From NCBI RefSeq assembly GCF_007827815.1, contig NZ_VITH01000012.1:1-64000 (forward strand): a stretch of 64,000 nucleotides of DNA, in the 5' to 3' direction. A program made the position numbers and the translations under genes. The stretch comes from Azospirillum brasilense. Lineage in GTDB: Bacteria > Pseudomonadota > Alphaproteobacteria > Azospirillales > Azospirillaceae. Below are positions 7,520-15,922 of the stretch, piece after piece. The notes beneath the pieces were generated by a model. That model had not been told where the DNA came from and searched no databases. It was given only the letters and a program-made list of their open reading frames with translations. Every line of letters begins with the position of its first letter. Within the stretch, counting starts at the first letter, position 1.

Positions 7520-8980
7520 TCAACTTCCCCCGTCGATCGTCCGCGTCGCGGTCACCCCTTCCGGACGGCCGACCAGCACGGTCAGCAGCCGGTTGGGGTC
7601 GAGCAGCCGCTTGGCGACGCGCTGCACGTCCGCCTGGGTGACGCCGTTGATGAAGGCGTCGCGGCGGTCAAGATAGTCGATGCCCAAGTTGTCGCGCTTG
7701 ACCTGGAGCAGGATGCGCGCGATGGCCTGGGTGCTGCCGAGCTGCAGCGGGAAACTGCCGGTGAGGTAGGTCTTGGCGTCGGCCAGCTCCTCCTCCGTCA
7801 CGCCCTCGTCGGCCATGCGCTTCCATTCCTGGCGCATGATGTCCAGCGCCTGCCCGGCCTTGGCGTTCACCGTGTTGCCGCCGGCCATCACCAGCGCGGA
7901 ATGGTCCATCGGGATCAGGTAGCTGTAAACGCCGTAGCTGAGGCCGCGCTTCTCCCGCACCTCCTCCATCAGGCGGGAGCCGAAGCCGCCGCCGCCCAGC
8001 ACGTAGTTCATCACGGTCGCCGCGTACCAGTCGGGATCGGCGCGCTTCAGCCCGGTCTGGCCCATCAGCATGACCGTCTGCGCGGTCGGCCGGGTGGCGA
8101 CCAGCGTCTCGCCCAGCCCCTTCGGCTCGACGTCGGGGATGGCGGCATTCGCGGAGGTGGCCGGCAGGCCGCCGAACACGTGGTCGAGCGCGCGGCCCAG
8201 ATCCTCCGGGCTGATGTCGCCCGCCGCGGCGACGACCAGCCGGTCGCGCCCGAAGCCGGTCTTCACGAAGCCGCGCAGGTCGTCCGGGGTGATCGTCGGC
8301 AGCGACTCCAGCGTGCCGCGGATCTCGTCGCCGTAGGGATGGCCGGGGTAGGCCGTGGAGTAGAACAGCCGCCGTCCGACGTAGTTGGGGTCGGCCTGAT
8401 CGCGGCGCAGGCTGGACAGCACGGCGGCGCGCATGCGCTCCACCGCCTCCGCGTCGAAGCGCGGCTCGGCCAGCGACAGGCGGGTCAGCTCGAACGCCTC
8501 GTCGCGGCGGTCGCTCAGCGTGCGTAGGCTGCCGCCGAAGCCGTCGCGCCCGGCGTCGTAGCCCAGCGCGATGGCGTTGTCCTGAAGCCGCGCGGCGAAG
8601 GCCTGGCTGTCGTAGGGGCCGGCGCCCTCGTCCAGCGTGCGCGCGGCGAGGTTGGCGAGGCCCTCCTTGCCCTTGGGGTCGGACGCCCCGGCCCCCTCGA
8701 AGGCCCATTCCAGGGCGATGATGGGGACCTTGTGGTCCTCGACCAGCCACGCCTCGATCCCGCCGGGGCTGACCACCCGCTTGATCTCGATGGCGGCGGC
8801 GGGGGTGGCGAAGGCGAAGGCGGTCAGGAGCAGGGTGAGGACCGTGACGATGACCCCCTCCCTAACCCTCCCCCTCTTCGAGGTGGAGGGGATCGGTTCG
8901 GCGCTCAGGCCCTCCACCGCGGAGCGGGGGAGGGAGGGACCCGCGGAGCGGGAGGGAGGGGGCACGATGCGTGCAATCAT
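7520..8980 (-). CDS. M16 family peptidase-like protein, non-catalytic partner
   Basis: The 486-residue product has two M16 (pitrilysin/processing-peptidase) domains but lacks the HxxEH zinc site: the equivalent stretch reads ALEWAFEGAGASDPKGKEG. C-terminal M16 features are kept (GGGGFGSRLMEEVREKRGLSYG). It most likely pairs with the catalytic protein encoded just upstream, as in heterodimeric periplasmic M16 enzymes. Its ATG comes one base after the upstream TGA, so the two are translationally coupled. A hydrophobic signal peptide (VIVTVLTLLLTAFAFATPAAA) is preceded by about 41 odd residues (PPPSRSAGPSLPRSAVEG) that are encoded by a copy of the dispersed palindromic repeat. No alternative start codon exists between the repeat and the signal peptide. 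Confidence 0.85.
   Translation of the reverse strand: MIARIVPPPSRSAGPSLPRSAVEGLSAEPIPSTSKRGRVREGVIVTVLTLLLTAFAFATPAAAIEIKRVVSPGGIEAWLVEDHKVPIIALEWAFEGAGASDPKGKEGLANLAARTLDEGAGPYDSQAFAARLQDNAIALGYDAGRDGFGGSLRTLSDRRDEAFELTRLSLAEPRFDAEAVERMRAAVLSSLRRDQADPNYVGRRLFYSTAYPGHPYGDEIRGTLESLPTITPDDLRGFVKTGFGRDRLVVAAAGDISPEDLGRALDHVFGGLPATSANAAIPDVEPKGLGETLVATRPTAQTVMLMGQTGLKRADPDWYAATVMNYVLGGGGFGSRLMEEVREKRGLSYGVYSYLIPMDHSALVMAGGNTVNAKAGQALDIMRQEWKRMADEGVTEEELADAKTYLTGSFPLQLGSTQAIARILLQVKRDNLGIDYLDRRDAFINGVTQADVQRVAKRLLDPNRLLTVLVGRPEGVTATRTIDGGS
8854..8962. repeat. Palindromic GC-rich repeat, copy 2, inside a coding sequence
   Basis: This copy (CCCCCTCCCTAACCCTCCCC ... GAGCGGGAGGGAGGGGG) lies inside the 5' end of the M16-like gene and is read in frame as Pro/Ser/Arg/Gly-rich residues before the signal peptide. 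It carries an extra half-unit (CCGCGGAGCGGGAGGGAGGG) compared with the intergenic copies. Confidence 0.75.
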
Positions 8981-8981
8981 C

Positions 8982-10388
8982 TCAGCTTCCCTTGTCCTGG
9001 AGCGGCAGCAGAAGGCCGGTGACGTGGTTGGTCTGGCCGAGAACGGCGCGGGCGGCGGCGTTGACCTGATCGGCGGTCACCGCGTCGATGCGCACCGGCC
9101 AGTTCTCCACGTCGTCGATGCTCTGGCCGGTGGCGATGGCCGCACCCAGCGTCTGGGCCGGGCCGGTCAGGCTGTCGCGGGCGTAGGCGGCCTCGGCCAG
9201 CATGCGCTTCTTGGCGGTGGCCACCTCCTCCTCGGTCACGCCCTTCTCCACGACCTTCTGGATCTCGGCTTCCAGGGCCGCCTCCAGCTTGTCCATCGCG
9301 ACGCCGGCCGCCGGCGAGGCGCCGGCCGCCAGCGAGGTCATGTCCCAGGACGACGGGCTGTAGCCCAGCCAGGCCGAGGTGGCGATGCGCTGGTCGACGA
9401 CGAGGCTGCGGTAGAGACGGGAGGTCGGGCCGCCGCTCATGATCTCCGACAGAACCTGGAGCGGGTAGGCGTAGCCCTCCTTGTCGGTGCGGTAGGAGGG
9501 TGCGAGCCAGTTCCGCCGGATCGAGGGCTGGCGCACCTCGTCGTCGCGCAGGATGACCCGGCGGGCGGCGCTGATCGGCGGCTCCTGCACGCGGACGCGC
9601 TCCGGCACCGTGCGGGCGGGAATGCTGCCGTAGTATTTCTCGGCGAGCGGCTTCAGCTCCTCGGCCGTCACGTCGCCGGACACCACCAGCACGGCGTTGT
9701 TGGGCGCGTACCAGCTCTTGTAGAAGGACTCCGCCTCCTCCCGCGTCAGGGTGGCCATTTCCTGCGGCCAGCCGATGATCGGCGTGCCGTAGGGGTGGTG
9801 GACGTAGAGGGTGGCGTTGACCTGCTCGCCGATGCGGTCCGCGGGCTCGTTCTCGATGCGCTGGCGGCGCTCCTCGATGATGACGTCGCGCTCCGGATAG
9901 ACCACCTGATCGGTGAGGCGGAGGTTCGACATGCGGTCGGCCTCCATCTTCATCACCAGCTCCAGCCGGTCGCGCGCCACGTTCTGGAAGTAGGCCGTGT
10001 AGTCCCAGGAGGTGAAGGCGTTGTCACGCCCGCCGTTCTTGGCGACGATTCGGGAGAAGGCGCCGGGCGGCACCTCCTCCGTCCCCTTGAACATCAGGTG
10101 CTCCAGGAAATGGGCGATTCCCGACACGCCGCGCGGCTCGTCCGCCGCGCCCACCTTGTACCAGACCATGTGGGTGACCACCGGCACGCGCTGGTTGGTC
10201 ACCAGCACGACCTGCATGCCGTTGGACAGGGTGAAGGTCTCCGGGAAGAAGACGCCCTTTTCGGCGGCGAAGGCCGGCGTGGCGGCGGGGGCGCCGCCGG
10301 CCAGGGCGAAGGCCAGCAAGCCGGCGGCGGCGAGCCGGCGCCAGGGCCGTTTCCAGGGAGGGGGAGCGGTGGGGCCGTTGGGGAGCAT
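8982..10388 (-). CDS. Zinc-dependent M16 family peptidase, catalytic
   Basis: The product (468 residues) carries the inverted zinc motif HFLEH with His93, Glu96 and His97, plus the downstream Glu within ELVMKMEADRM, so it should be an active M16 metallopeptidase. A signal peptide (RRLAAAGLLAFALAGG, then ATPAFAAEKG) sends it to the periplasm. The start MLPNGPTAPP was chosen because GAGAGG lies three bases upstream and gives a normal signal peptide length; a TTG 17 codons earlier would lengthen it without benefit. Its partner without the zinc site follows directly. The pair resembles the two-gene periplasmic M16 systems of alphaproteobacteria, which degrade peptides or process exported proteins; the substrate is not known. 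Confidence 0.92.
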   Translation of the reverse strand: MLPNGPTAPPPWKRPWRRLAAAGLLAFALAGGAPAATPAFAAEKGVFFPETFTLSNGMQVVLVTNQRVPVVTHMVWYKVGAADEPRGVSGIAHFLEHLMFKGTEEVPPGAFSRIVAKNGGRDNAFTSWDYTAYFQNVARDRLELVMKMEADRMSNLRLTDQVVYPERDVIIEERRQRIENEPADRIGEQVNATLYVHHPYGTPIIGWPQEMATLTREEAESFYKSWYAPNNAVLVVSGDVTAEELKPLAEKYYGSIPARTVPERVRVQEPPISAARRVILRDDEVRQPSIRRNWLAPSYRTDKEGYAYPLQVLSEIMSGGPTSRLYRSLVVDQRIATSAWLGYSPSSWDMTSLAAGASPAAGVAMDKLEAALEAEIQKVVEKGVTEEEVATAKKRMLAEAAYARDSLTGPAQTLGAAIATGQSIDDVENWPVRIDAVTADQVNAAARAVLGQTNHVTGLLLPLQDKGS

Positions 10389-10440
10389 GGGCCTCTCGTT
10401 GGCAGCGGAGGGAACGGGGCGGAGGGAACGGGAATGCAAA

Positions 10441-10468
10441 GGGGGCGTCCCCGTCCGGGAACGCCCCC
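10441..10468 (-). terminator. Hairpin between the BamF-like and M16 genes
   Basis: GGGGGCGT pairs with ACGCCCCC, and the stem can extend by CCC/GGG past one mismatch. On the reverse strand it is followed by only TTT, so it is a weak intrinsic terminator that would partly separate the lipoprotein gene from the M16 pair. Confidence 0.4.
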
Positions 10469-10541
10469 TAGATACTGGTGCGGCGAGCCGCCCGGAACAA
10501 TGCCCTGGAATCGGGCCCCTGAACGGAGCCCCGGAAGCGGC

Positions 10542-11174
10542 TTAGAACAGCCCTTCCAGCGGCGCCCGGCGCTTGCGCTCGATGGTCGGGACGGTGCCGT
10601 CGTTCAGCGCCTTGCCGGTGGCCTGGGCCTCGCGCAGGCGCTGGTTTTCCTTCTTCGGATCGACGATCTCGTAGGGCTGCTCCTGCGTCTGCCAGAACAG
10701 CAGGGAGTCGATCCAGCTCTTGTCGGCGACGACGAGCTGGGTCGTCTCCTGGTCGACCTTGTTGCGGATGCCCGGCTCGATGCCGCCCTTGGCGCCGGCC
10801 TGGGCGATCAGGGCCGACTCGCCGGCGGTGCCGGCGGTCGCCGTCCGGCCGCCCGCGGCGGTGGCACGCGACGAACCGCCGAAGACCGAGGCGGCGGCCA
10901 CCGCGGACGACGTGGCGTCCTGCGGCCGCGCCGCGCCGGGGCGCGGCTCCGGCAGGCGGGTCAGGCTGGGCGGCATGGTCAGCGGCGCGCGGGACACGAC
11001 GGTGAACTCGTCCGGGCTCGTGCGGTCGAGGCCGATGGAACGGCGGACGTCGGTGCATCCGGTGAGCGCCAGCGCGACGAGCGCCAAGCCCAGCAGCGGA
11101 CCCCGCCCCAGGGCCCGCCCGAGGGAGCGAGTGGAGCGCCGCGCGATGGAGGAGGCGAAGGAAAGCATGGTCAC
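10542..11174 (-). CDS. DUF3035 lipoprotein, BamF-type outer membrane assembly factor
   Basis: A lipoprotein signal (LLGLALVALALTGC, lipid-bearing Cys40) begins this 210-residue protein. The mature region has the DUF3035 features: TSPDEFTVVSRAPLTMPPSL near residue 52 and a C-terminal charged segment with KENQRLREAQATGKALNDG. In Caulobacter this family is an alphaproteobacterial subunit of the beta-barrel assembly (BAM) complex, called BamF. The GTG start has GGGA seven bases upstream; an ATG two codons in is the alternative. It sits between lspA, which matures lipoproteins such as this one, and the M16 peptidase pair, a common order in this class. Confidence 0.82.
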   Translation of the reverse strand: MTMLSFASSIARRSTRSLGRALGRGPLLGLALVALALTGCTDVRRSIGLDRTSPDEFTVVSRAPLTMPPSLTRLPEPRPGAARPQDATSSAVAAASVFGGSSRATAAGGRTATAGTAGESALIAQAGAKGGIEPGIRNKVDQETTQLVVADKSWIDSLLFWQTQEQPYEIVDPKKENQRLREAQATGKALNDGTVPTIERKRRAPLEGLF

Positions 11175-11252
11175 GTTCGAGTCCCGTCGTCTAGTCGTCA
11201 GGCCGCTTGTCGTCGGGCCGCGTCCCTTATAGCGGCTCCGTCGCGTGAACTA

Positions 11253-11756
11253 TTACGACTTTTCGCGGCCGGCGAACAGCCCATCCAGCACGAGAAGCGC
11301 CACGCCGACGCTGATTCCGCTGTCCGCCACGTTGAAGGCCCAGAAATGCCACCCTCCGATGTGGAAATCGAGGAAATCGGCGACGGCCCCGTAGAGGAAG
11401 CGGTCGATCACGTTGCCGATGGCTCCGCCGATGACCATGCCCAGGGCGAGCGCGAGGTAGCGCCGGTCGGCCTGCCGCAGCCAGAGCAGCAGCGCCACCA
11501 CGATGGCGAAGGCCACCGCGGCCAGCACGTAGGGCATCCAGGCGTGGGAGCTGCCGAAGGTGCCGAAGCTGACCCCGGTGTTCCAGGCCAGCACGAGGTT
11601 GAAGAAGGGCGTGACCTCGATGACCCGTGGATAGGGCTGCATGACCACGTCGAGGATCCACCATTTGGTGAGCTGGTCGAGGACCACCACCAGCGCGGCA
11701 ACGGACAGGCCGAAGACCGTGTAGCCGCGGCTGCCGGACGTGGAGAGGCTGCTCAT
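11253..11756 (-). CDS. lspA: Lipoprotein signal peptidase (signal peptidase II)
   Basis: LspA cleaves signal peptides in front of the lipid-modified cysteine of prolipoproteins at the inner membrane. The 167-residue product has four membrane helices. The two catalytic aspartates are Asp118 in GNVIDRF and Asp145 in FNVADSGIS, and the conserved Asn is in AWNTGVSFG. The gene follows ileS, the usual ileS-lspA order, but the two are separated by a palindromic repeat. The DUF3035 lipoprotein gene follows. Confidence 0.96.
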   Translation of the reverse strand: MSSLSTSGSRGYTVFGLSVAALVVVLDQLTKWWILDVVMQPYPRVIEVTPFFNLVLAWNTGVSFGTFGSSHAWMPYVLAAVAFAIVVALLLWLRQADRRYLALALGMVIGGAIGNVIDRFLYGAVADFLDFHIGGWHFWAFNVADSGISVGVALLVLDGLFAGREKS

Positions 11757-11787
11757 GGAGTGCTCCGAAGAGTGAAAGGCGTCCAGG

Positions 11788-11873
11788 CCCCCTCCCTAAC
11801 CCTCCCCCGCCTTCGGCGAGGGAGGGGATCAAACTCCCTCTCCCGCGAAGCGGGGGAGGGATGGGGAGGGGGC
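11788..11873. repeat. Palindromic GC-rich repeat, copy 3
   Basis: This is the most regular copy: outer arms CCCCCTCCCTAACCCTCCCC and GAGGGATGGGGAGGGGG enclose two hairpins with TTCG and GAAG loops. It lies between ileS and lspA on the same transcription unit, so it would be transcribed and could affect mRNA stability between the two genes. Confidence 0.8.
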
Positions 11874-11883
11874 CCGCTGCGAA

Positions 11884-14739
11884 TCAGAACGCCGGTTCCG
11901 CGTCCACGGCTTCGGCGCAACGGAGGCACAGCGTCGGGTGTGCGGCGTTCGTGCCGACCTCCGGAAGGATCTTCCAGCAGCGCTCGCACTTGCCCCCTTC
12001 GGCGAGGCCGGGCACCACCGCGATGCCGGCCACGTCGGGCAGGACGAACGCCCCCTCAGGGGCCGTGCCCTCCGCCACGGTGATCTGCGAGGTGATGCAG
12101 ATCTCGGCGAAGTCCACGCCGTCGAGCAGCGCCTTGGTCGCCGCGTCCACGAAGACGGTCGGGTTGGCCTGCAGGGACGAGCCGATCCTCTTGTTGGCCC
12201 GCTCCAGCTCCAGCGCGCCGGTGACGGTGCGGCGGACGGTGCGGATGGACTCCCACTTGGCGGCGAGATCGTCGTTGCGCCACTCCGCCGGGATGGCCGG
12301 GAAGACGCGCAGATGGACGCTCTCCTCGCTCCAGCCCTCGACGCCGGTCAGGCCCTCGGGACGGGCGAGCCACGCCTCCTCCGCGGTGAAGCAGAGGATC
12401 GGGGCCAGCCACGCGGTCAGGGTGGAGAGCAGATGCTCCATCACCGTGCGGACCGAGCGGCGGCGGACCGAGCCCGGCGCGTCGCAGTACAGGCTGTCCT
12501 TGCGGACGTCGAAGTAGAAGGCCGACAGCTCCACCGCGCAGAAATTGTGGATCGCCACCGACAGATCGTGGAAGTCGTAGGCCTCGATCTTGGCGCGGAC
12601 CAGCGCGTCCAGCTCCGACAGGCGGTGCAGGACCCAGCGCTCCAGCTCCGGCATCTCGGCGACGGCGATGCGCTCCGCCGGGGTGTAGTCGGCCAGCGCG
12701 CCGAGGATGTAGCGCAGCGTGTTGCGCAGGCGGCGGTAATGGTCGGCCTGGTACTTGATGATCTCCGGGCCGATGCGCTGGTCCTCGGTGTAGTCGGTGC
12801 TGACCACCCAGAGGCGCAGGATGTCGGCGCCGTACTTGTCGCAGACCTCCTGCGGGGCGACCACGTTGCCCAGCGACTTGGACATCTTGCGGCCCTGCTC
12901 GTCGAGCGTGAAGCCGTGCGTCAGCACCGCGTCGTAGGGGGCCCGGCCGCGCGTGCCGCAGCTTTCCAGCAGCGAGGAATGGAACCAGCCGCGGTGCTGG
13001 TCGGAACCTTCGAGGTACAGCGAGGCCGGCCACTTCAACTCCGGCCGCTGCTCCAGCACGAAGGCGTGGGTCGAGCCGGACTCGAACCACACATCCACGA
13101 TGTCCCTGACCTGCTCGTAATCGTCGGCGCGGTAGGCGTTGCCGAGGAAGTCCTGCGCCGGGCGGGCGAACCACGCGTCGGAGCCTTCCTTCTCGAAGAT
13201 GTCGGCGATGCGGTTGAACACCTCGGCGTCGCGCAGGATCGCGCCGTTGTCCTTGCGGACGAACAGGGCGATCGGCACACCCCAGGCGCGCTGGCGGCTG
13301 ATGCACCAGTCCGGGCGCTGCTCGATCATCGCGCGGATGCGGTTCTCGCCCTGGGCCGGGAACCACGTCGTGTCGGAGATCGCTTGCAACGCCGTCTTGC
13401 GCAGGTCGTTCGTCTCCATGGAGATGAACCACTGCGGCGTGGTGCGGAAGATCAGCGGGGCCTTCGACCGCCAGGAATGCGGGTAGCTGTGCTTGATCTT
13501 GCCCTTGGCGAGCAGCGCCCCGACCTCCTGGAAGGCCTTCAGCACGGCGCCGTTGGCCTCGCCCGGCTTGCCTTCGGCGGTGTAGACGCGCAGGCCGGCG
13601 AACAGCGGGACGTGGTCGTAGTAGCGCCCGTCCTCGCCGACCGTCTGCGGCACCTCGATGCCGTTGGCCTGACCGAGATGGAAGTCGTCCTCGCCGTGGC
13701 CGGGGGCGATGTGGACGAAGCCGGTGCCGGCGTCGGTGGTGACGAAGTCGCCGGCCAGCAGCGGCACCTTGAAGTCGTAGCCGCTGCGGGTCAGCGGGTG
13801 GTGGCAGTAGCCGCCGGCCAGACGCGAGCCGGGGAAGCGGTGCAGCAGCCGCGCGTCGGTGATCTTGGTTTCCTTGAAGACGCTCTCGGCCAGCGCGGTG
13901 GCGACGACCAGCCGCTCGCCGACCTCGGCGAGGCTGCCCTCCTCGACCGCCAGCACCTTGTAGGTCGCGTATTCGATCTCGTCGCCGAAGGCGATGGCGC
14001 GGTTGCCCGGCAGGGTCCAGGGGGTGGTCGTCCAGATGACGATGTTGGCGTCGTCGACCTCCGGCGCCGGCGAGCCCCAGATGGCGAAGCGCGCGAAGAC
14101 GGTGGTCGAGGTGTGGTCGTGGTACTCGATCTCCGCCTCGGCCAGCGCGGTCTTCTCCACCACCGACCACATGACCGGCTTGGCGCCCTTGTAGAGGCCG
14201 CCGTTCATGGCGAACTTGTGGATCTCGCGGACGATCTGCGCCTCGGCGGGCAGCGTCATGGTCAGGTACGGGTCGGCCCAGTTGCCCTCGACGCCCAGGC
14301 GGCGGAACTCACCGGCCTGGATGTCCACCCATTTCTGGGCGAACTGGCGGCACTCGGCGCGGAACTGGTTGAGCGGAACCTCGTCCTTGTCCTTGCCCTC
14401 GGCGCGGTACTTCTCCTCGATCTTCCACTCGATGGGCAGGCCGTGGCAGTCCCAGCCGGGGACGTAGTTGGAGTCGAAGCCCTGCATCTGGCGCGAGCGG
14501 ACGATGACGTCCTTCAGCACCTTGTTGACGGCGTGGCCGATGTGGATGTTGCCGTTGGCGTAGGGCGGGCCGTCGTGCAGGACGAACTTCTCGCGGCCCT
14601 TCGCCGTCTCGCGCAGCCGCTGGAAGAGGCCCATGTCCTCCCAGCGCTTCAGCAGCTCCGGCTCCTTGGTGGGCAGGCCGCCGCGCATGGGGAAGTCGGT
14701 GCGGGGCAGGAAGACGGTGGACTTGTAGTCGCGGGTCAT
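11884..14739 (-). CDS. ileS: Isoleucyl-tRNA synthetase
   Basis: It charges tRNA-Ile with isoleucine. The class I signatures are HIGH at 66-69 (PYANGNIHIGH) and KMSKS at 618-622. The editing (CP1) domain is full length (GWDCHG ... TTTPWTLPGN). The C-terminal zinc knuckle CERCW...CLRC, typical of the bacterial type, is present near residues 910-940. The product is 950 residues. The start MTRDYKSTVFLP was chosen because it matches the family N-terminus and has AGGAT upstream; 23 more codons are open but not conserved. Confidence 0.97.
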   Translation of the reverse strand: MTRDYKSTVFLPRTDFPMRGGLPTKEPELLKRWEDMGLFQRLRETAKGREKFVLHDGPPYANGNIHIGHAVNKVLKDVIVRSRQMQGFDSNYVPGWDCHGLPIEWKIEEKYRAEGKDKDEVPLNQFRAECRQFAQKWVDIQAGEFRRLGVEGNWADPYLTMTLPAEAQIVREIHKFAMNGGLYKGAKPVMWSVVEKTALAEAEIEYHDHTSTTVFARFAIWGSPAPEVDDANIVIWTTTPWTLPGNRAIAFGDEIEYATYKVLAVEEGSLAEVGERLVVATALAESVFKETKITDARLLHRFPGSRLAGGYCHHPLTRSGYDFKVPLLAGDFVTTDAGTGFVHIAPGHGEDDFHLGQANGIEVPQTVGEDGRYYDHVPLFAGLRVYTAEGKPGEANGAVLKAFQEVGALLAKGKIKHSYPHSWRSKAPLIFRTTPQWFISMETNDLRKTALQAISDTTWFPAQGENRIRAMIEQRPDWCISRQRAWGVPIALFVRKDNGAILRDAEVFNRIADIFEKEGSDAWFARPAQDFLGNAYRADDYEQVRDIVDVWFESGSTHAFVLEQRPELKWPASLYLEGSDQHRGWFHSSLLESCGTRGRAPYDAVLTHGFTLDEQGRKMSKSLGNVVAPQEVCDKYGADILRLWVVSTDYTEDQRIGPEIIKYQADHYRRLRNTLRYILGALADYTPAERIAVAEMPELERWVLHRLSELDALVRAKIEAYDFHDLSVAIHNFCAVELSAFYFDVRKDSLYCDAPGSVRRRSVRTVMEHLLSTLTAWLAPILCFTAEEAWLARPEGLTGVEGWSEESVHLRVFPAIPAEWRNDDLAAKWESIRTVRRTVTGALELERANKRIGSSLQANPTVFVDAATKALLDGVDFAEICITSQITVAEGTAPEGAFVLPDVAGIAVVPGLAEGGKCERCWKILPEVGTNAAHPTLCLRCAEAVDAEPAF

Positions 14740-14946
14740 GTCGGGGATATCCTGAACCTGAAGCAGAACCGTCGGGCGGCAGCGGTCAGGCCCCCGACGC
14801 ACGCACAAACGAGGCGGTCCCGGCCCCCCTCAGGAGGCCGGGTTGGTAATTCGCGCCATACGCGCCATGACCCACGCCGGATGCAGCATCGCGCGGGATA
14901 TTAGCGGTGTGGGCGGTGCGGTCAAGGCGCGGCGCCTCCGGGTGCG

Positions 14947-15654
14947 TCAGTCGAAGCTGGCCTTGCCGCCGTGGGCGGCGGACCAGCCGACCGGGTCGTT
15001 CAGGAACTTCTCGACCTCCGACAGGGTGTTCTCGTCGAAGTACTGGTTCTCGCGGGCGACCTTCAGCACGTCCCACCAGGTGCACAGCTCGTGCAGGCGG
15101 ACGCCGATGCGGTCCATGTTGGTCTTCGACTGCGGGAAAATGCCGTAGTGGAAGATCACGAAGCTGTCGGTCACGGTGGCCCCGCCGTTGCGCAGCGCCG
15201 TGACGAAGTTCTCCTTGCTCTTGCCGTCGGTGGCGAGGTCCTCGACCAGGATGACCCGCTGCCCCTCGGTCAGCACGCCCTCGATCTGGGCGTTGCGGCC
15301 GAAGCCCTTGGGCTTCTTGCGGACATACTGCATGGGCAGCTCCAGCCGCTCGGCGATCCAGGCGGCGAAGGGGATGCCCGCCGTCTCGCCGCCGGCCACC
15401 GCGTCGATGCTCTCGTAGCCGATTTCGCGCTCGATGGTCTGGACGGCGAAGTCCATCAGAGCCTTGCGGGCGCGCGGGAAGGACACGATGCGCCGGCAGT
15501 CGGTGTAGACCGGGCTCGCCCAGCCGGAGGTGAAGATGAAGGGCGTCTCGGCGTTGAAATGCAGCGCCTTGATTTCCAGCAGGATCTTCGCGGCGGTGGC
15601 GGCGATGGTAGCCCGGTCACCATTGGCAGGGGCGGGCAAAGCGGCGGTGGTCAT
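14947..15654 (-). CDS. pyrE: Orotate phosphoribosyltransferase
   Basis: PyrE joins orotate to PRPP to form OMP in pyrimidine synthesis. The 235-residue product contains the PRPP-binding motif VILVEDLATDGKSK at about 134-147 and the substrate loop region KKPKGFGRNAQIEG. The family core ends with the usual acceptor segment (FVTALRNGGATV). A C-terminal extension of about 35 residues ends in GWSAAHGGKASFD, a form seen in alphaproteobacteria. The 207-base gap to ileS contains no gene. Confidence 0.95.
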   Translation of the reverse strand: MTTAALPAPANGDRATIAATAAKILLEIKALHFNAETPFIFTSGWASPVYTDCRRIVSFPRARKALMDFAVQTIEREIGYESIDAVAGGETAGIPFAAWIAERLELPMQYVRKKPKGFGRNAQIEGVLTEGQRVILVEDLATDGKSKENFVTALRNGGATVTDSFVIFHYGIFPQSKTNMDRIGVRLHELCTWWDVLKVARENQYFDENTLSEVEKFLNDPVGWSAAHGGKASFD

Positions 15655-15742
15655 GGCCTAACGGCTCCCAGGGAGGCTCAAACTGCCCCGTGTGTAGCCC
15701 CCCGGCGTGCGAATCGCAATGGGGCGGGCTTGCCCTGCGCCG

Positions 15743-15919
15743 TCACTTTCCCGGCAGCGCCAGCGTGATGCAGCGGGTCAGCACCGGGTTGCCGGTCATC
15801 TCGCGGTAGGCTTGGACGATGGCGGGCTCGGCGGTCTTGCACTGCTCCATCGTCTGGAACTCGATGGTGGTCGGGCCGCCCTGATTCAGGATGAACAGCA
15901 GAAGGATCACGCGGTCCAT
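15743..15919 (-). CDS. Small secreted or anchored protein of 58 aa downstream of ribF
   Basis: The frame encodes MDRVILLLFILNQGGPTTIE followed by a short two-cysteine domain (MEQCKTAEP ... LTRCITLALPGK). GGAGGG lies seven bases before the ATG and overlaps the ribF stop codon; the start is three bases after it, so it is translationally coupled to ribF. The first 12 residues are hydrophobic and may form a short signal. The two cysteines could form a disulfide in the periplasm. Small proteins of this pattern are usually listed as hypothetical; I cannot assign a function. Confidence 0.6.
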   Translation of the reverse strand: MDRVILLLFILNQGGPTTIEFQTMEQCKTAEPAIVQAYREMTGNPVLTRCITLALPGK

Positions 15920-15922
15920 CGC

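Noticed and set aside
8637..12083. Long forward frame across the M16, lipoprotein and lspA genes
   Set aside because: It runs antisense through several well-supported genes and a palindromic repeat, and encodes low-complexity Arg/Gly/Ala sequence. High GC explains it.
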